This document shows, in pieces, positions 42,136-51,005 of a DNA stretch of 64,000 nt. The stretch spans positions 1 to 64,000 of the forward strand of contig NZ_RJUA01000121.1 of NCBI RefSeq assembly GCF_024343575.1, in the 5' to 3' direction. The notes beneath the pieces are model-generated. The model saw only the letters and a program-made list of their open reading frames with translations, did not search any database and had not been told where the DNA came from. The first letter of the stretch is position 1. Every line of letters starts with the position of its first letter. The position numbers and the translations under genes were made by a program. The DNA comes from Lacihabitans sp. LS3-19 (GTDB taxonomy: Bacteria > Bacteroidota > Bacteroidia > Cytophagales > Spirosomataceae).

Positions 42136-42504
42136 ATGGATTTTAAAGATAAACAAGCAATTTATTTGCAGATAGCAGGATATGTTTTCGAGCAAATTCT
42201 ACTTGGAGAAATACCTATTGGCGGAAAAATGCCATCCATAAGAGACTTGGCTGTGCAAATTGAAGTGAACCCAAACACTGTTCAACGGACCTACGATTTT
42301 TTACAACAAAAAGAGATTATTTCTACTAAAAGGGGGATTGGTTATTTTGTAAATGAGGATGCTCGAGAAAAAGTTATTGCATTCAAAAAAGAGCAATTTA
42401 TTTCGGATGAATTGCCCATTGTATTTAGAAGTTTACATCTTCTGGATATTGATTTTGACGACTTGAAACAAAAATATTTAACATATATAGAAAACAATTT
42501 TTAA
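42136..42504 (+). CDS. GntR-family (YtrA subfamily) transcriptional repressor
   Basis: The 122 residues contain a winged helix (DKQAIYLQIAGYVFEQILLG, GGKMPSIRDLAVQIEVNPNT, VQRTYDFLQQKEIISTKRGI) with a short C-terminal tail instead of a ligand domain, the YtrA subfamily layout. It lies between the permease gene and an uncharacterised gene; the operator at 40442-40467 is the likely target, giving autoregulation of the four-gene operon. Confidence 0.93.
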   Translation: MDFKDKQAIYLQIAGYVFEQILLGEIPIGGKMPSIRDLAVQIEVNPNTVQRTYDFLQQKEIISTKRGIGYFVNEDAREKVIAFKKEQFISDELPIVFRSLHLLDIDFDDLKQKYLTYIENNF

Positions 42505-42507
42505 AAA

Positions 42508-43206
42508 ATGAAACTAAGCACAAAACTTCTACTCGGCCTATTGTTATCTTTTATGATATTGGTAGTTATCAATGCCTTTTCCGTCAAAAGTAATTTAACG
42601 AAAATGGATAAAAATGAACAGTTTCTGAATTATGAAAAGTTATCAGATTTGCCTTTTAAATATTTAAAAGTTAATGCACCTGAAGGAGCCACAGGCAGAG
42701 TGAATATTTTAGAAAGCAATAAGTCTCAATTGTATGTTTCGCATAGTTGGGCAGACAAAGTGATTTATAAAATCAATAATGATACACTTTTCGTTGAGTT
42801 TCTAAAAGATCCTGAAGGGAAACCATACACTTATGACCAATTTGAGAAATTGGTGATTGTTACTTGTCCTGATTTGAACAGTTTAGAAACTAATAATGTA
42901 TCTATATCTATTGATAGTCTTAGGCAAGATAAATTAAGCCTGATAGGGAAAGGATATGGTTCTTTTGAATTTAGGAAAATGAATATTAATGATTTTGATA
43001 TTGATTTAGAAAGTCATGCATCTTGTAACTTTTATGTTAATCAATTTCAAAAAATAAGATCTTTAAAGGCAAGTTTAATAGATACAACTTCTTTAAATAT
43101 TAGGGCAATAAATGCTGAAAGAATTGAAATAGAAAACGGCCCAATGACAGGATTGGAAGTAAATGGTGCTACTTTGAAGCTTTTAACAAAACAAATCAAA
43201 TATTAA
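42508..43206 (+). CDS. Membrane-anchored beta-rich protein (DUF2807-like), operon partner of ABC exporter
   Basis: The 232 residues begin with an N-terminal membrane anchor (STKLLLGLLLSFMILVVINA) and continue as short repeated strands (SLETNNVSISIDSLRQDK, NINDFDIDLESHASCNFYV, SLNIRAINAERIEIENG), a parallel beta-helix-like layout as in head-GIN/DUF2807 proteins. It starts three bases after the GntR gene and probably shares its regulation. It may act at the envelope with the exporter. The last four bases overlap glycerate kinase (convergent). Confidence 0.75.
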   Translation: MKLSTKLLLGLLLSFMILVVINAFSVKSNLTKMDKNEQFLNYEKLSDLPFKYLKVNAPEGATGRVNILESNKSQLYVSHSWADKVIYKINNDTLFVEFLKDPEGKPYTYDQFEKLVIVTCPDLNSLETNNVSISIDSLRQDKLSLIGKGYGSFEFRKMNINDFDIDLESHASCNFYVNQFQKIRSLKASLIDTTSLNIRAINAERIEIENGPMTGLEVNGATLKLLTKQIKY

Positions 43207-44309
43207 TCTTTAAAAAACAAACCAATTTCTTTTCCAGTCTCAAATAGTAGGTCAGCTGCAATTGCTTTCGCATATTCAAGCGACATTTTAGGCTTTTTAA
43301 TTTGGTAAACTTTGATAACATTGGGTTTGTTTTCAATATTGGTTTCGACTGAACCCCCAATCAATATCACCTTTTTGTTTTTGGCAGTTTCAAGGAGACG
43401 AGCAATGAGTTTGCCGTTCCAGGTTTGTTCGTCTATCCGGCCTTCGCCTGTTATGATTATGTCTGCTTTTTGGATTTTTTCTTGAAGGTCGCATATTTCA
43501 AAAACCAAGTCTGCGGCAGAAATCACTTTTGCATTAAGAAAAGCCACAGCTCCACCACCCAATCCACCTGCTGCACCAGCTCCTGGAATAGTTTGCACAT
43601 CAATGTTTTGGGTTTTTGAAACTATCTCACTTAGATTTTTAAGACCCGAGTCGAGCATACGAATTTGGTCCTCAGATGCACCTTTTTGTTTTGCATAAAT
43701 ATACGCCGCACCATTTTCGCCATAAAACGGGTTGGTAACATCGGTAGCTACTATAAACTCGGTTTGTGATAAATCGATAGCTCCGCTATATGAATAACTC
43801 GCTATTTCAATTAATGATTCACCTATAGGATTTAAAGTATTTCCATCTTTATCATAGAAAAAATAGCCCAAGGCCGCCGCCAATCCAATACCGCCATCGT
43901 TTGTGGCTGAGCCTCCTATAAACAATATGATTTTCTTTGCTTTTTGTTTTAAAGCATCTAAAACCAATTCACCTGTACCGAAAGTACTTGTTTTGTCAGG
44001 ATTTCTTTCTTCTGGTTTTAAGCATTCTAATCCAGAGATTTTGGCCATTTCTATAAAAGCCGTTTTGGTTTTTTCATCCCAAAGATATTCTGTTGGGAGC
44101 TTTCTAAACAAAGGGTCAGAAGCCATTATTTTAACTTCTTTTTGTGTGGATTTTATGGCTTCCAGTGTGCCTTCACCTCCATCTGCCAGTGGTAGGATTT
44201 CAATTTGAGCTTGAGAAAAAGTTTGAGAAATGCCCTCAGCAATGCTTTCGGCTACTTTTCTAGCCGAAAGAGAGTCTTTAAAAGAATCTGGGGCAATGAG
44301 AATTTGCAT
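43203..44309 (-). CDS. Glycerate kinase (GlxK/GarK family)
   Basis: The 368 residues match the bacterial glycerate kinase type: ILIAPDSFKDSLSARKVAES, ILPLADGGEGTLEAI, FIGGSATNDGGIGLAAALGY, VATDVTNPFYGENGAAYIYA, GAGAAGGLGGGAVAFLNAKV and ITGEGRIDEQTWNGKL. It phosphorylates D-glycerate to 2-phosphoglycerate in most members of this family. The ATG and the stop of the upstream LytTR regulator share one base (TAATG), so the gene is co-transcribed with that two-component system. Confidence 0.93.
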   Translation of the reverse strand: MQILIAPDSFKDSLSARKVAESIAEGISQTFSQAQIEILPLADGGEGTLEAIKSTQKEVKIMASDPLFRKLPTEYLWDEKTKTAFIEMAKISGLECLKPEERNPDKTSTFGTGELVLDALKQKAKKIILFIGGSATNDGGIGLAAALGYFFYDKDGNTLNPIGESLIEIASYSYSGAIDLSQTEFIVATDVTNPFYGENGAAYIYAKQKGASEDQIRMLDSGLKNLSEIVSKTQNIDVQTIPGAGAAGGLGGGAVAFLNAKVISAADLVFEICDLQEKIQKADIIITGEGRIDEQTWNGKLIARLLETAKNKKVILIGGSVETNIENKPNVIKVYQIKKPKMSLEYAKAIAADLLFETGKEIGLFFKD

Positions 44310-45055
44310 TATAAACTCATTAAGTCTTTAAATTTTATAGCTTGGCGTCTCGAAATTTCAATTTTCTCTAATTGGGTGCTTTTTTCCCCACCTTTCAGTG
44401 TTACCAAAAGTCCACCTGAGAACCAAGGTTCTATTTTTTCGACCCATTGTAAATTGATGATGTGCTTGCGGTTGGCTCTGAAAAAGCTTTTTGGATCAAG
44501 TTTTTCTTCCAAACTATTCAATGATTTCAAAATCATCGGTTTTTGGTCTTCAAAATGTAAACGAACGTAGTTACCCATGGATTCGAACAAACGCACTTTT
44601 CCGAGTTTTACAAACCAACATTTTTCGCCATCTTTTACAAAAACTTGGTCGTTTTCTGTCAAATACTGTACGTTGGGGTCCGTATTTAGTTTTTGGGTGC
44701 GTTTTATTTCAGCCTCAACTTTGGTGATAGCTTCTGCCAATCGACTGCTGTCAATAGGTTTCATCAAATAGTCCAAAGCATTGTATTCGAATGCTTTAAG
44801 GGCGTATTCGTCATAAGCAGTGGTGAAAATGACCTCTGGTACACGGTCTTCTATTATTTCCAAAAGCTCGAAGCCATTTTTACCAGGCATCTGAATATCA
44901 AGGAATAATAAATCGGGTTGATGCTCATCTATAAGCTCAATCGCCTCGTCGGCATTTGCCGCTTCTGCCACCACATTTATTTTTGGAAACTCCTCTAAAA
45001 GTCTTTTTAGCTCGTTTCTCGCTAATCTTTCGTCGTCAATTATGATTGTTTTCAT
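44309..45055 (-). CDS. LytTR-family response regulator
   Basis: The 248 residues combine a receiver (IIIDDERLARNELKRLL, phospho-acceptor Asp53 in LLFLDIQMPGKNGFELL, Lys in LDYLMKPIDS) with a LytTR DNA-binding domain (VFVKDGEKCWFVKLG, SMGNYVRLHF, FFRANRKHIINLQWVEKIEP). The ATG at 45055 follows the pattern MKTIIIDDE; an upstream start at 45085 would extend into the kinase gene. It overlaps the kinase stop by four bases (ATGA) and is followed by glycerate kinase with a one-base overlap. Confidence 0.95.
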   Translation of the reverse strand: MKTIIIDDERLARNELKRLLEEFPKINVVAEAANADEAIELIDEHQPDLLFLDIQMPGKNGFELLEIIEDRVPEVIFTTAYDEYALKAFEYNALDYLMKPIDSSRLAEAITKVEAEIKRTQKLNTDPNVQYLTENDQVFVKDGEKCWFVKLGKVRLFESMGNYVRLHFEDQKPMILKSLNSLEEKLDPKSFFRANRKHIINLQWVEKIEPWFSGGLLVTLKGGEKSTQLEKIEISRRQAIKFKDLMSL

Positions 45056-46101
45056 ACGCTTAAAGGTATATTTATGACAGCACAAACTATTTGGCTGTCT
45101 TCTTGTGAAATTTGAAAATCGGCCTTTGAGCCATATAATAATTTAAGTCTTTTTTCTGTGTTTACCAATCCAAAGCCGCCGTCTTCTTGGTTGTTTTCTG
45201 TCTTTTTTAATACGCCAGTATTTCTAATTTTTATAACCAAGTTATTGTCTATTTTACTGGTATTTACTTCTACAAATCCCCAGCGTGTGGCTTTTTGTAC
45301 CCCATGTTTTATGGCATTTTCTACCAAAGTTTGGAGCATCATAGGTGGCACCTGAATATTTAGCGTATCTTGGTCTACGTCCCACATAATTTGTAGACGC
45401 TCTTCATATCGTACTTTTTCGAGTTCTAGATAATCTTCTATTGTTTTCAATTCTTCTTTTAGAGAAATGGTAGTTTTTCGGTCAGCAACCAAAGAACTTC
45501 TCAGAATATTTGAAAGTTGCGTTATCCCTTTTTGGGCTTTTGAAGGATCTTCCAATATTAATGCTCTTATACTATTGAGGGCATTAAACATAAAGTGTGG
45601 GTTGATTTGTGCCCTCAAAATTTTAGCTTCAGAAGCTTCTATGGAGGTTTGTAGCTTGATTCTTTCTATGGCATCTATTCGGCGTTCGTTGGTGTAAGAA
45701 TAGAAAATATACACCAAAACCCAAATTAATACGGGTTTGCTTAGATTGATTACATAGGCAATATCTCTTAATATCCAGTTGGCTTTGCTAGTATCTATTA
45801 TTGTTTCGTCAAGGGTGATATTAATAGCTGTTAGTAAAAATGTGATAACAAAGATACCTACGGCACTTTGCCAGATTAGTTGCGGTATGGAAAGTTTTAT
45901 CCAACTATATTTTTTAAAGATTACCCTAAAGAAATGAGTTAAGCTTATACTGACTAAAATGTTTATTATTAAGTTAAAAAATAAGCTCTCAAGCTCAGCA
46001 TAGTTGAAATTCCAAAACAAGAAATAATTAATAAAGTCAGATAGAAAAAAAAATGTCCATCCACCTATCTGAAAAAGCCAATATGATTGTTTGAAATTCA
46101 T
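45052..46101 (-). CDS. LytS-like sensor histidine kinase
   Basis: The 349 residues have four membrane helices in the first 140 (GGWTFFFLSDFINYFLFWNF, LFFNLIINILVSISLTHFFR, LIWQSAVGIFVITFLLTAIN, KPVLIWVLVYIFYSYT). A His_kinase domain follows with the phospho-acceptor His near residue 168 (RAQINPHFMFNALNSIRALI), and ATPase motifs MMLQTLVENAIKHGV and GFGLVNTEKRL. ATG 46101 is preferred over an in-frame TTG three bases upstream. It partners the LytTR regulator downstream; the signal is unknown. Confidence 0.94.
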   Translation of the reverse strand: MNFKQSYWLFQIGGWTFFFLSDFINYFLFWNFNYAELESLFFNLIINILVSISLTHFFRVIFKKYSWIKLSIPQLIWQSAVGIFVITFLLTAINITLDETIIDTSKANWILRDIAYVINLSKPVLIWVLVYIFYSYTNERRIDAIERIKLQTSIEASEAKILRAQINPHFMFNALNSIRALILEDPSKAQKGITQLSNILRSSLVADRKTTISLKEELKTIEDYLELEKVRYEERLQIMWDVDQDTLNIQVPPMMLQTLVENAIKHGVQKATRWGFVEVNTSKIDNNLVIKIRNTGVLKKTENNQEDGGFGLVNTEKRLKLLYGSKADFQISQEDSQIVCAVINIPLSV

Positions 46102-46210
46102 CAATTAATAATTTCGCCAAAACTACAAATTAAGAAAAACTAAATTACATCTTCTTGATTGTCGGAGATATAAATAGTCGAAAGGCAAATATATTGGATG
46201 TTTTTTGAAA

Positions 46211-46846
46211 TCAAAGAGACTCAAGCAACTCTAAATGGCTTACATCGTTTTGAGAAAGAATCTCAAATTCGTTTTTTGTATAGCAATATTCCAATTTATA
46301 CAAACAGGTATTTTGATGTGGGAAACTATCCATTTCTGTTAATGGAAGATTTGTGATTTGAGAAAGTAAAATTCGCATAGCTCTGCCGTGCATGGCTATC
46401 AGAATTAATTTTTCATCAGCATTGTCAAGAATTCTTTTTATGGCAACCTTTTGTCTTTCAGCTACTTCTACAGGACTTTCTCCTCCGATGGCTTGTAGGT
46501 TGGTTTCGCCCTCTCTCCATTTTTGAAGCAGACCTGCATAATAGGCATTGTCTTCTGAATTTGGTATTAGCCCCTCTTTTTCTCCCCAACTTATCTCGTT
46601 CAGTTCAGGGATTATTTCGTGCGGAAGGCCCATTTTTATAAACTTTTCAACTGTTTGATGGGTTCTTATCAGTGCCGAAGTGTAAATTTTTTGGAAAGGC
46701 ACATCTTTGTAATGATTATAAAATGCCTCAGCTTGCCTTCTTCCGGTTTCATTTAAATCAGCATCGATTCCACTTCCTTGCACTATTCCTCTTTTATTGT
46801 ATTCGGTTTCTCCGTGTCTGATTAAATAAATTTCCTTTTTTGACAT
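46211..46846 (-). CDS. Histidine phosphatase family (phosphoglycerate mutase-like)
   Basis: The 211 residues show EIYLIRHGETEYNKRGIVQG with the phospho-accepting His and Arg, LNETGRRQAEAFYNHY, YTSALIRTHQTVEKFI and the second His in ILIAMHGRAMRILLSQI. The family includes phosphatases acting on sugar phosphates and cofactor-dependent mutases; this length fits the CobC/PhoE-like branch. The ATG at 46846 gives the family start; an in-frame start 33 bases upstream was rejected. It is divergent from the thioesterase gene. Confidence 0.92.
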   Translation of the reverse strand: MSKKEIYLIRHGETEYNKRGIVQGSGIDADLNETGRRQAEAFYNHYKDVPFQKIYTSALIRTHQTVEKFIKMGLPHEIIPELNEISWGEKEGLIPNSEDNAYYAGLLQKWREGETNLQAIGGESPVEVAERQKVAIKRILDNADEKLILIAMHGRAMRILLSQITNLPLTEMDSFPHQNTCLYKLEYCYTKNEFEILSQNDVSHLELLESL

Positions 46847-46893
46847 TGATAAGATTCTTATAATTGATAATTTTGACAAAATTAAGAAATAAG

Positions 46894-47307
46894 ATGTTTA
46901 ATAAAAGTTTTGATTTGGAATACATTCAGAAATTGTCCGCTAATACAATTAATGAGACTTTGGGTATAGAAATGTTAGAAATAGGTTCGGATTTTATTGT
47001 AGGCAAAATGCCTGTGGACGCTCGCACTCACCAACCTTTTGGGATTTTGCACGGAGGAGCATCAGTAGTATTGGCTGAAACCTTGGGTAGTCTGGCTTCT
47101 TTTTTATGTTTGCCCAATCAGAAAGAACAAAAAGCAGTAGGTTTGGAAATAAATGCCAACCACATCAGAGCGGTAAAATCAGGTTGGGTTTATGGAAAAG
47201 CAACGCCCATTCATATTGGTTCCAAAACGCATATTTGGGATATAAAAATCAAAAACGAAGAAGGAAAGATGGTTTGTATAAGTAGATTAACCACGATGAT
47301 TATTTAG
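46894..47307 (+). CDS. Hotdog-fold acyl-CoA thioesterase (PaaI/MenI-like)
   Basis: The 137 residues are a single hotdog domain: NETLGIEMLEIGSDFIVGKM, PVDARTHQPFGILHGGASVV (Gln and catalytic Glu region LAETLGSLA), GLEINANHIRAVKSGWVYGK. The motif order fits MenI/YdiI-like 1,4-dihydroxy-2-naphthoyl-CoA hydrolase and other PaaI thioesterases; which one cannot be told. The ATG at 46894 is used rather than an in-frame TTG at 46864. Confidence 0.9.
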   Translation: MFNKSFDLEYIQKLSANTINETLGIEMLEIGSDFIVGKMPVDARTHQPFGILHGGASVVLAETLGSLASFLCLPNQKEQKAVGLEINANHIRAVKSGWVYGKATPIHIGSKTHIWDIKIKNEEGKMVCISRLTTMII

Positions 47308-47363
47308 TAAAATGTATCCTTTGGCTCAATTTTTGCAGTGTTTTTCGATGAAATTTATCTAAT

Positions 47364-48167
47364 ATGCCAAAAGTTTTATTTTCGTTTTTTTTATTTTTAA
47401 GCCTTAGTTCCTTGGGTCAAATTATTTTGCCTGATTCGGCAAATATGCCCATAGATACTAGCTTAAAAGCCAAAGAAGTTTTTTTCGATACCTTAAGTTA
47501 TTCAGAAGAATACCGTCGTGACGTCTGGAGATTTACTTATGGCGTAAGGGGAGGCGTAAGCAGAGGCAAATACATCATAAGTGAAAATACGATTGACAGA
47601 GTTGGCTCCAATGGCTTGCCAATAATTGGACAAGATGGCAAAATTGTCAAGAATAAATTTGTAAATAATGCTACTTTTAATACCGGTTACAGTGCTGGTG
47701 TATTTGGAAGGTTTATCCGAGGAGCATTCTATATTCAACCTGAGTTAATTTATTCTGCCAAAGCCGGGAAATTTGATATTTTAAAAACAGATGGTAGTCT
47801 ATATAAAAGAGTAAACGGTAAATTTTCTTCGATAGATGTTCCCTTGTTGGTAGGTATAAGGTCAAATAAAGCGAGAGTATTTTTTGGGCCGACTTTTAAC
47901 TTTGCTTATAAGTTGAATTCCGAAATGAAAGATGCACTAGGCGAATTTGTTGATAATCAAAAACTTAATCATAAGTTCTTTAATCGCCCGATCATGAACT
48001 TCAACGTTGGTTTAGGTTTCGAATTTAAAGCATTTTTTATAGATGTCAGGTATGAGAAAGGTATCAAATCTTATACTCTACAAACGCTCGGACCGAGCAA
48101 TTCTCCAAAAGTATTTGATATGAAAGCAGATGCTTTTCATATAGGTATTGGTTTTATCCATAAATAA
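47364..48167 (+). CDS. Outer-membrane beta-barrel protein (PorT-like family)
   Basis: The 267 residues have a signal peptide (MPKVLFSFFLFLSLSSLGQ) and then repeated strands typical of the outer-membrane beta-barrel family (TYGVRGGVSRGKYII, NTGYSAGVFGRFIRGAFYIQ, PELIYSAKAGKF, VDVPLLVGIRSN-like IDVPLLVGIRSNKARVFFGP, NVGLGFEFKAFFIDVRYEKG). The last strand ends HIGIGFIHK. It may resemble PorT of the type IX machinery, but other type IX genes are absent here, so only the barrel family is claimed. Confidence 0.85.
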   Translation: MPKVLFSFFLFLSLSSLGQIILPDSANMPIDTSLKAKEVFFDTLSYSEEYRRDVWRFTYGVRGGVSRGKYIISENTIDRVGSNGLPIIGQDGKIVKNKFVNNATFNTGYSAGVFGRFIRGAFYIQPELIYSAKAGKFDILKTDGSLYKRVNGKFSSIDVPLLVGIRSNKARVFFGPTFNFAYKLNSEMKDALGEFVDNQKLNHKFFNRPIMNFNVGLGFEFKAFFIDVRYEKGIKSYTLQTLGPSNSPKVFDMKADAFHIGIGFIHK

Positions 48168-48192
48168 TTTCATTTCTTTGGTAATTCTATTC

Positions 48193-48200
48193 TATTTTTG
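48193..48200 (+). promoter_or_regulatory. -7 box (TATTTTTG) of the patatin gene
   Basis: TATTTTTG fits TAnnTTTG, 19 bases before the patatin ATG, with no clear -33 TTTG at the usual distance. Confidence 0.4.
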
Positions 48201-48218
48201 GAAAAAATCTAAGAATAG

Positions 48219-49139
48219 ATGAAAGCATTGGTATTAGGTGGTGGTTCTTTGAAAGGAGCTTGGCAAGTAGGAGCTATACAGGCAGTATTAGAAACAGGTT
48301 TTAAGCCTGATATGATTTACGGTATTTCTGCTGGTGCACTTAATGCCGCCTTTATGGTAAATGAGGCTGGGCATCAATTTAAAAAAACAAATACTGTTGA
48401 TTGGGATTTAGTAAATAAGAAACTACTTAAATTTTGGTTAGAAAACATTACCAAACCTTCTGATATAGGAATCCTAAAGTCAAAATGGTCACTAGGTATA
48501 GATACACTTTTGAGTAGGTTTGATGGTCTATTGGATACCAATCCTCTTCACGAAAAACTCAAAAAATACATTGATTTGACCACTTTACGCAGAAGTCCAG
48601 TTGCGATAAAAGTAGGTTGTGTAAATATACATTCTGGCGAAATGCATTATGCTGATCCGCTTGAGCAGCATTTTCTAGATTATCTTAGAGCGAGTAGTTC
48701 ATTGCCTATCATTATGCCAGGGATTCAGATAGGCAAAGACAATAAAGAAGTATATTTGGATGGTGGATTGAGAGAGGTAGTTCCTTTGAAAAAAGCCATT
48801 GAAGATGGAGCAACAGAGATTTATGCCATAGCTACGCATCCTAAAAAACGTGCCATGGAACCCATAAACTATAGAAATCTAATGACTTTAATTGAGCGAA
48901 TCAAGGATATTTCGGTCAATCAATTTGAAAACAATGATTTGGAATGGGCAGAAAATTATAATAAAAACTTGATGTCAGTAGCTGGATTTAGCATCAATAA
49001 AAAGGTAAATCTTACGGTAATCAGACCAGACGAAACTGTTGAAATAAAACTGACAGATTTTGATATAGATGTTATTAAAAAAATAATCAAAGAAGGCTAC
49101 GAAAAAGCTTATATGGTTTTGAATGCTAAAAAAGCGTAA
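48219..49139 (+). CDS. Patatin-like phospholipase
   Basis: The 306 residues contain the oxyanion loop VLGGGSLKGAWQVG, the nucleophile Ser37 in IYGISAGALNAAF and the catalytic Asp in YLDGGLREVVPL, the Ser-Asp dyad of patatins. It hydrolyses acyl esters such as phospholipids; no signal peptide is present, so it probably acts on the inside. The 3' end overlaps the convergent MFS gene by 14 bases. Confidence 0.93.
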   Translation: MKALVLGGGSLKGAWQVGAIQAVLETGFKPDMIYGISAGALNAAFMVNEAGHQFKKTNTVDWDLVNKKLLKFWLENITKPSDIGILKSKWSLGIDTLLSRFDGLLDTNPLHEKLKKYIDLTTLRRSPVAIKVGCVNIHSGEMHYADPLEQHFLDYLRASSSLPIIMPGIQIGKDNKEVYLDGGLREVVPLKKAIEDGATEIYAIATHPKKRAMEPINYRNLMTLIERIKDISVNQFENNDLEWAENYNKNLMSVAGFSINKKVNLTVIRPDETVEIKLTDFDIDVIKKIIKEGYEKAYMVLNAKKA

Positions 49140-50289
49140 CTCTTTTTGATTGTATCACCCAAACTATTCCTAAAATGCCAATTAAACCAAATGCGATTTG
49201 TAATGAATAGGCTTTGGAAATGAAACCAATCAAAACTGGACCAAAAAGAAATCCTCCCATAGCAAAGGTATTCATTATGGCTAAACCCGAACCCTTGGCC
49301 ATATTGGGAACTCTGGATGCACTTGCGTAAAGAATTGGAGCACAGCAAGATACTCCAGCTCCAACTATTGAAAATCCTAGGATTGAGCTAAATGTGTATG
49401 GAAGGAAAATAGCAATGGAAATACCAATTACACTCAAAATTCCCCCAAAAAATAGTATTTTGTTGGCTCCATATATCGGGATTATTTTATCTCCGAGTAG
49501 TCTGCCCGCAGCCATAAATAATGAATACCCCGTTAACCCCCAGCCTTGATAAAAGCGACTGGTTTCAACGACTTCTCGCATATATACCGCTGTCCAATCG
49601 GCCATGGAACCTTCGGTAATATTTACACACAAGCCAATAATTATCATCAATAAAAAGCTTCCCGTAGGCATTTTGAATTTAGCCTTTGGGCTTTCTGCCA
49701 AATTTGTTTCGTCGGGTAATTGCAAAACGGTTTTTCTAGCGAAAAGCAAACCAAAAACCAAAATACCGACTACAGCTGCCATGTATAATCCCGGAATAAC
49801 ACCTAAACCGCTAAAAATACTAGAAACCAATGAACCAACCATTAGTCCTAAACTGAACATGCCATGGCAAGTGCTCATAATTTTGATTTTTTGGAGGTGC
49901 TCTATTGCTCCTACGCAAGTGTTCATAGACACATTGGTAATAGAAATAGCGGCTCCTGTCAGAAATAAAAACAGGGCTAAAAAGAAAAGATTTGGGGCAT
50001 TTAAGATTAAAAGATATCCGAAAAGTAAAAAGCTCCATCCCAATAATGTGCTTTTTTGCATTCCGTTTTTTCTAATTAATAAAGCTGCTATTGGGTTCAT
50101 TGTCAAAGCTCCAAAAGGAAGTGACAAAAGTAATAGACCTAGTTGAGCATCATCAAGGTCGAATTTGTGTTTTACAAAAGGTATAAAAGTAGCCCAAGTA
50201 CCAAATAATAAGCCCAATGTAATAAAGGCCAATCCTACCGCGAAACTCTGTTTATTGCCAAAAAAATCTTTGCTAATATGCGAAAACAT
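49126..50289 (-). CDS. Major facilitator superfamily transporter
   Basis: The 387 residues form about twelve membrane helices. Typical text: FAVGLAFITLGLLFGTWATF, DDAQLGLLLLSLPFGALTMN, KNGMQKSTLLGWSFLLFGYL, and CHGMFSLGLMVGSLVSSIFS. It resembles sugar or drug MFS proteins of the FucP/YbjJ-like branch. Substrate and coupling ion are not readable. No partner genes lie beside it. Confidence 0.9.
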   Translation of the reverse strand: MFSHISKDFFGNKQSFAVGLAFITLGLLFGTWATFIPFVKHKFDLDDAQLGLLLLSLPFGALTMNPIAALLIRKNGMQKSTLLGWSFLLFGYLLILNAPNLFFLALFLFLTGAAISITNVSMNTCVGAIEHLQKIKIMSTCHGMFSLGLMVGSLVSSIFSGLGVIPGLYMAAVVGILVFGLLFARKTVLQLPDETNLAESPKAKFKMPTGSFLLMIIIGLCVNITEGSMADWTAVYMREVVETSRFYQGWGLTGYSLFMAAGRLLGDKIIPIYGANKILFFGGILSVIGISIAIFLPYTFSSILGFSIVGAGVSCCAPILYASASRVPNMAKGSGLAIMNTFAMGGFLFGPVLIGFISKAYSLQIAFGLIGILGIVWVIQSKRVTLF

Positions 50290-50414
50290 ATTTTTTTATT
50301 AATTGAGCCGCAATTTAGGGATATTAAAGAGGAATAGTTTCGAGCCAAAAAAGAATTTCCCGAAATGGATTCAGCTAAATAGAAAATACCATATTATATT
50401 TTGGAAAAGCACAA

Positions 50415-50867
50415 TTAACGATTTTTCTCGTATTTTTTGGGAGCATATAAAAACCCAAATGCTTCTGCACCTTCTTTGGTATGGATTTTATGGTGCACAT
50501 AGTGGGCGTGCATTATACGTTTCATGTATTTATTACGAGCAGTATATTTGATTTTGACTCTTCTGTGTACTATCAAATCATGGAAAATAAAATAAAAAAC
50601 GCCATACATTGTGATTCCTAATCCGATAGGAAACAAATACCAAAAGTCAGGGTTCAAGTCTCCATAAATGATTAAGGAAGCTGCAATCGGTGCAAAAACC
50701 AAAGCGTAATAGTCGTTTTTTTCGAAAAAACCTTTGTGCATATTGTGATGGTCTTGATGCCAAACCCAGCCAAATCCATGCATTATATATTTATGAGCAA
50801 ACCAAGCTACACCTTCCATTAAACCAAATACTACGAGTACTATTCCTGTATTTATTATAAAATCCAT
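50415..50867 (-). CDS. crtZ: Beta-carotene hydroxylase-like (CrtZ) protein
   Basis: The 150 residues have the diiron His motifs of the fatty-acid-hydroxylase superfamily: HKYIMHGFGWVWHQDHHNMH, HDLIVHRRVKIKY and HYVHHKIHTKEGAEAFGFLY, with four membrane helices. CrtZ adds 3-hydroxyl groups to carotenoid rings, giving zeaxanthin-type pigments, fitting a pigmented Bacteroidota. Other crt genes are absent from the window. Confidence 0.92.
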   Translation of the reverse strand: MDFIINTGIVLVVFGLMEGVAWFAHKYIMHGFGWVWHQDHHNMHKGFFEKNDYYALVFAPIAASLIIYGDLNPDFWYLFPIGLGITMYGVFYFIFHDLIVHRRVKIKYTARNKYMKRIMHAHYVHHKIHTKEGAEAFGFLYAPKKYEKNR

Positions 50868-51005
50868 TTGCTATTTAATGATTCTTGAAATTACCAGACT
50901 TATTGAATAAATCGATTTGATAACATAAAATTAAAACATTGATTTTATGAAATTGTTTAAAGGCTCAAATAAAAAATCTATTTTTGTTGAAAATTAACAA
51001 ACGGA

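Noticed and set aside
50303-50551. Plus-strand open frame over the crtZ 3' end
   Set aside because: It is antisense to the His-rich hydroxylase and has no family features.
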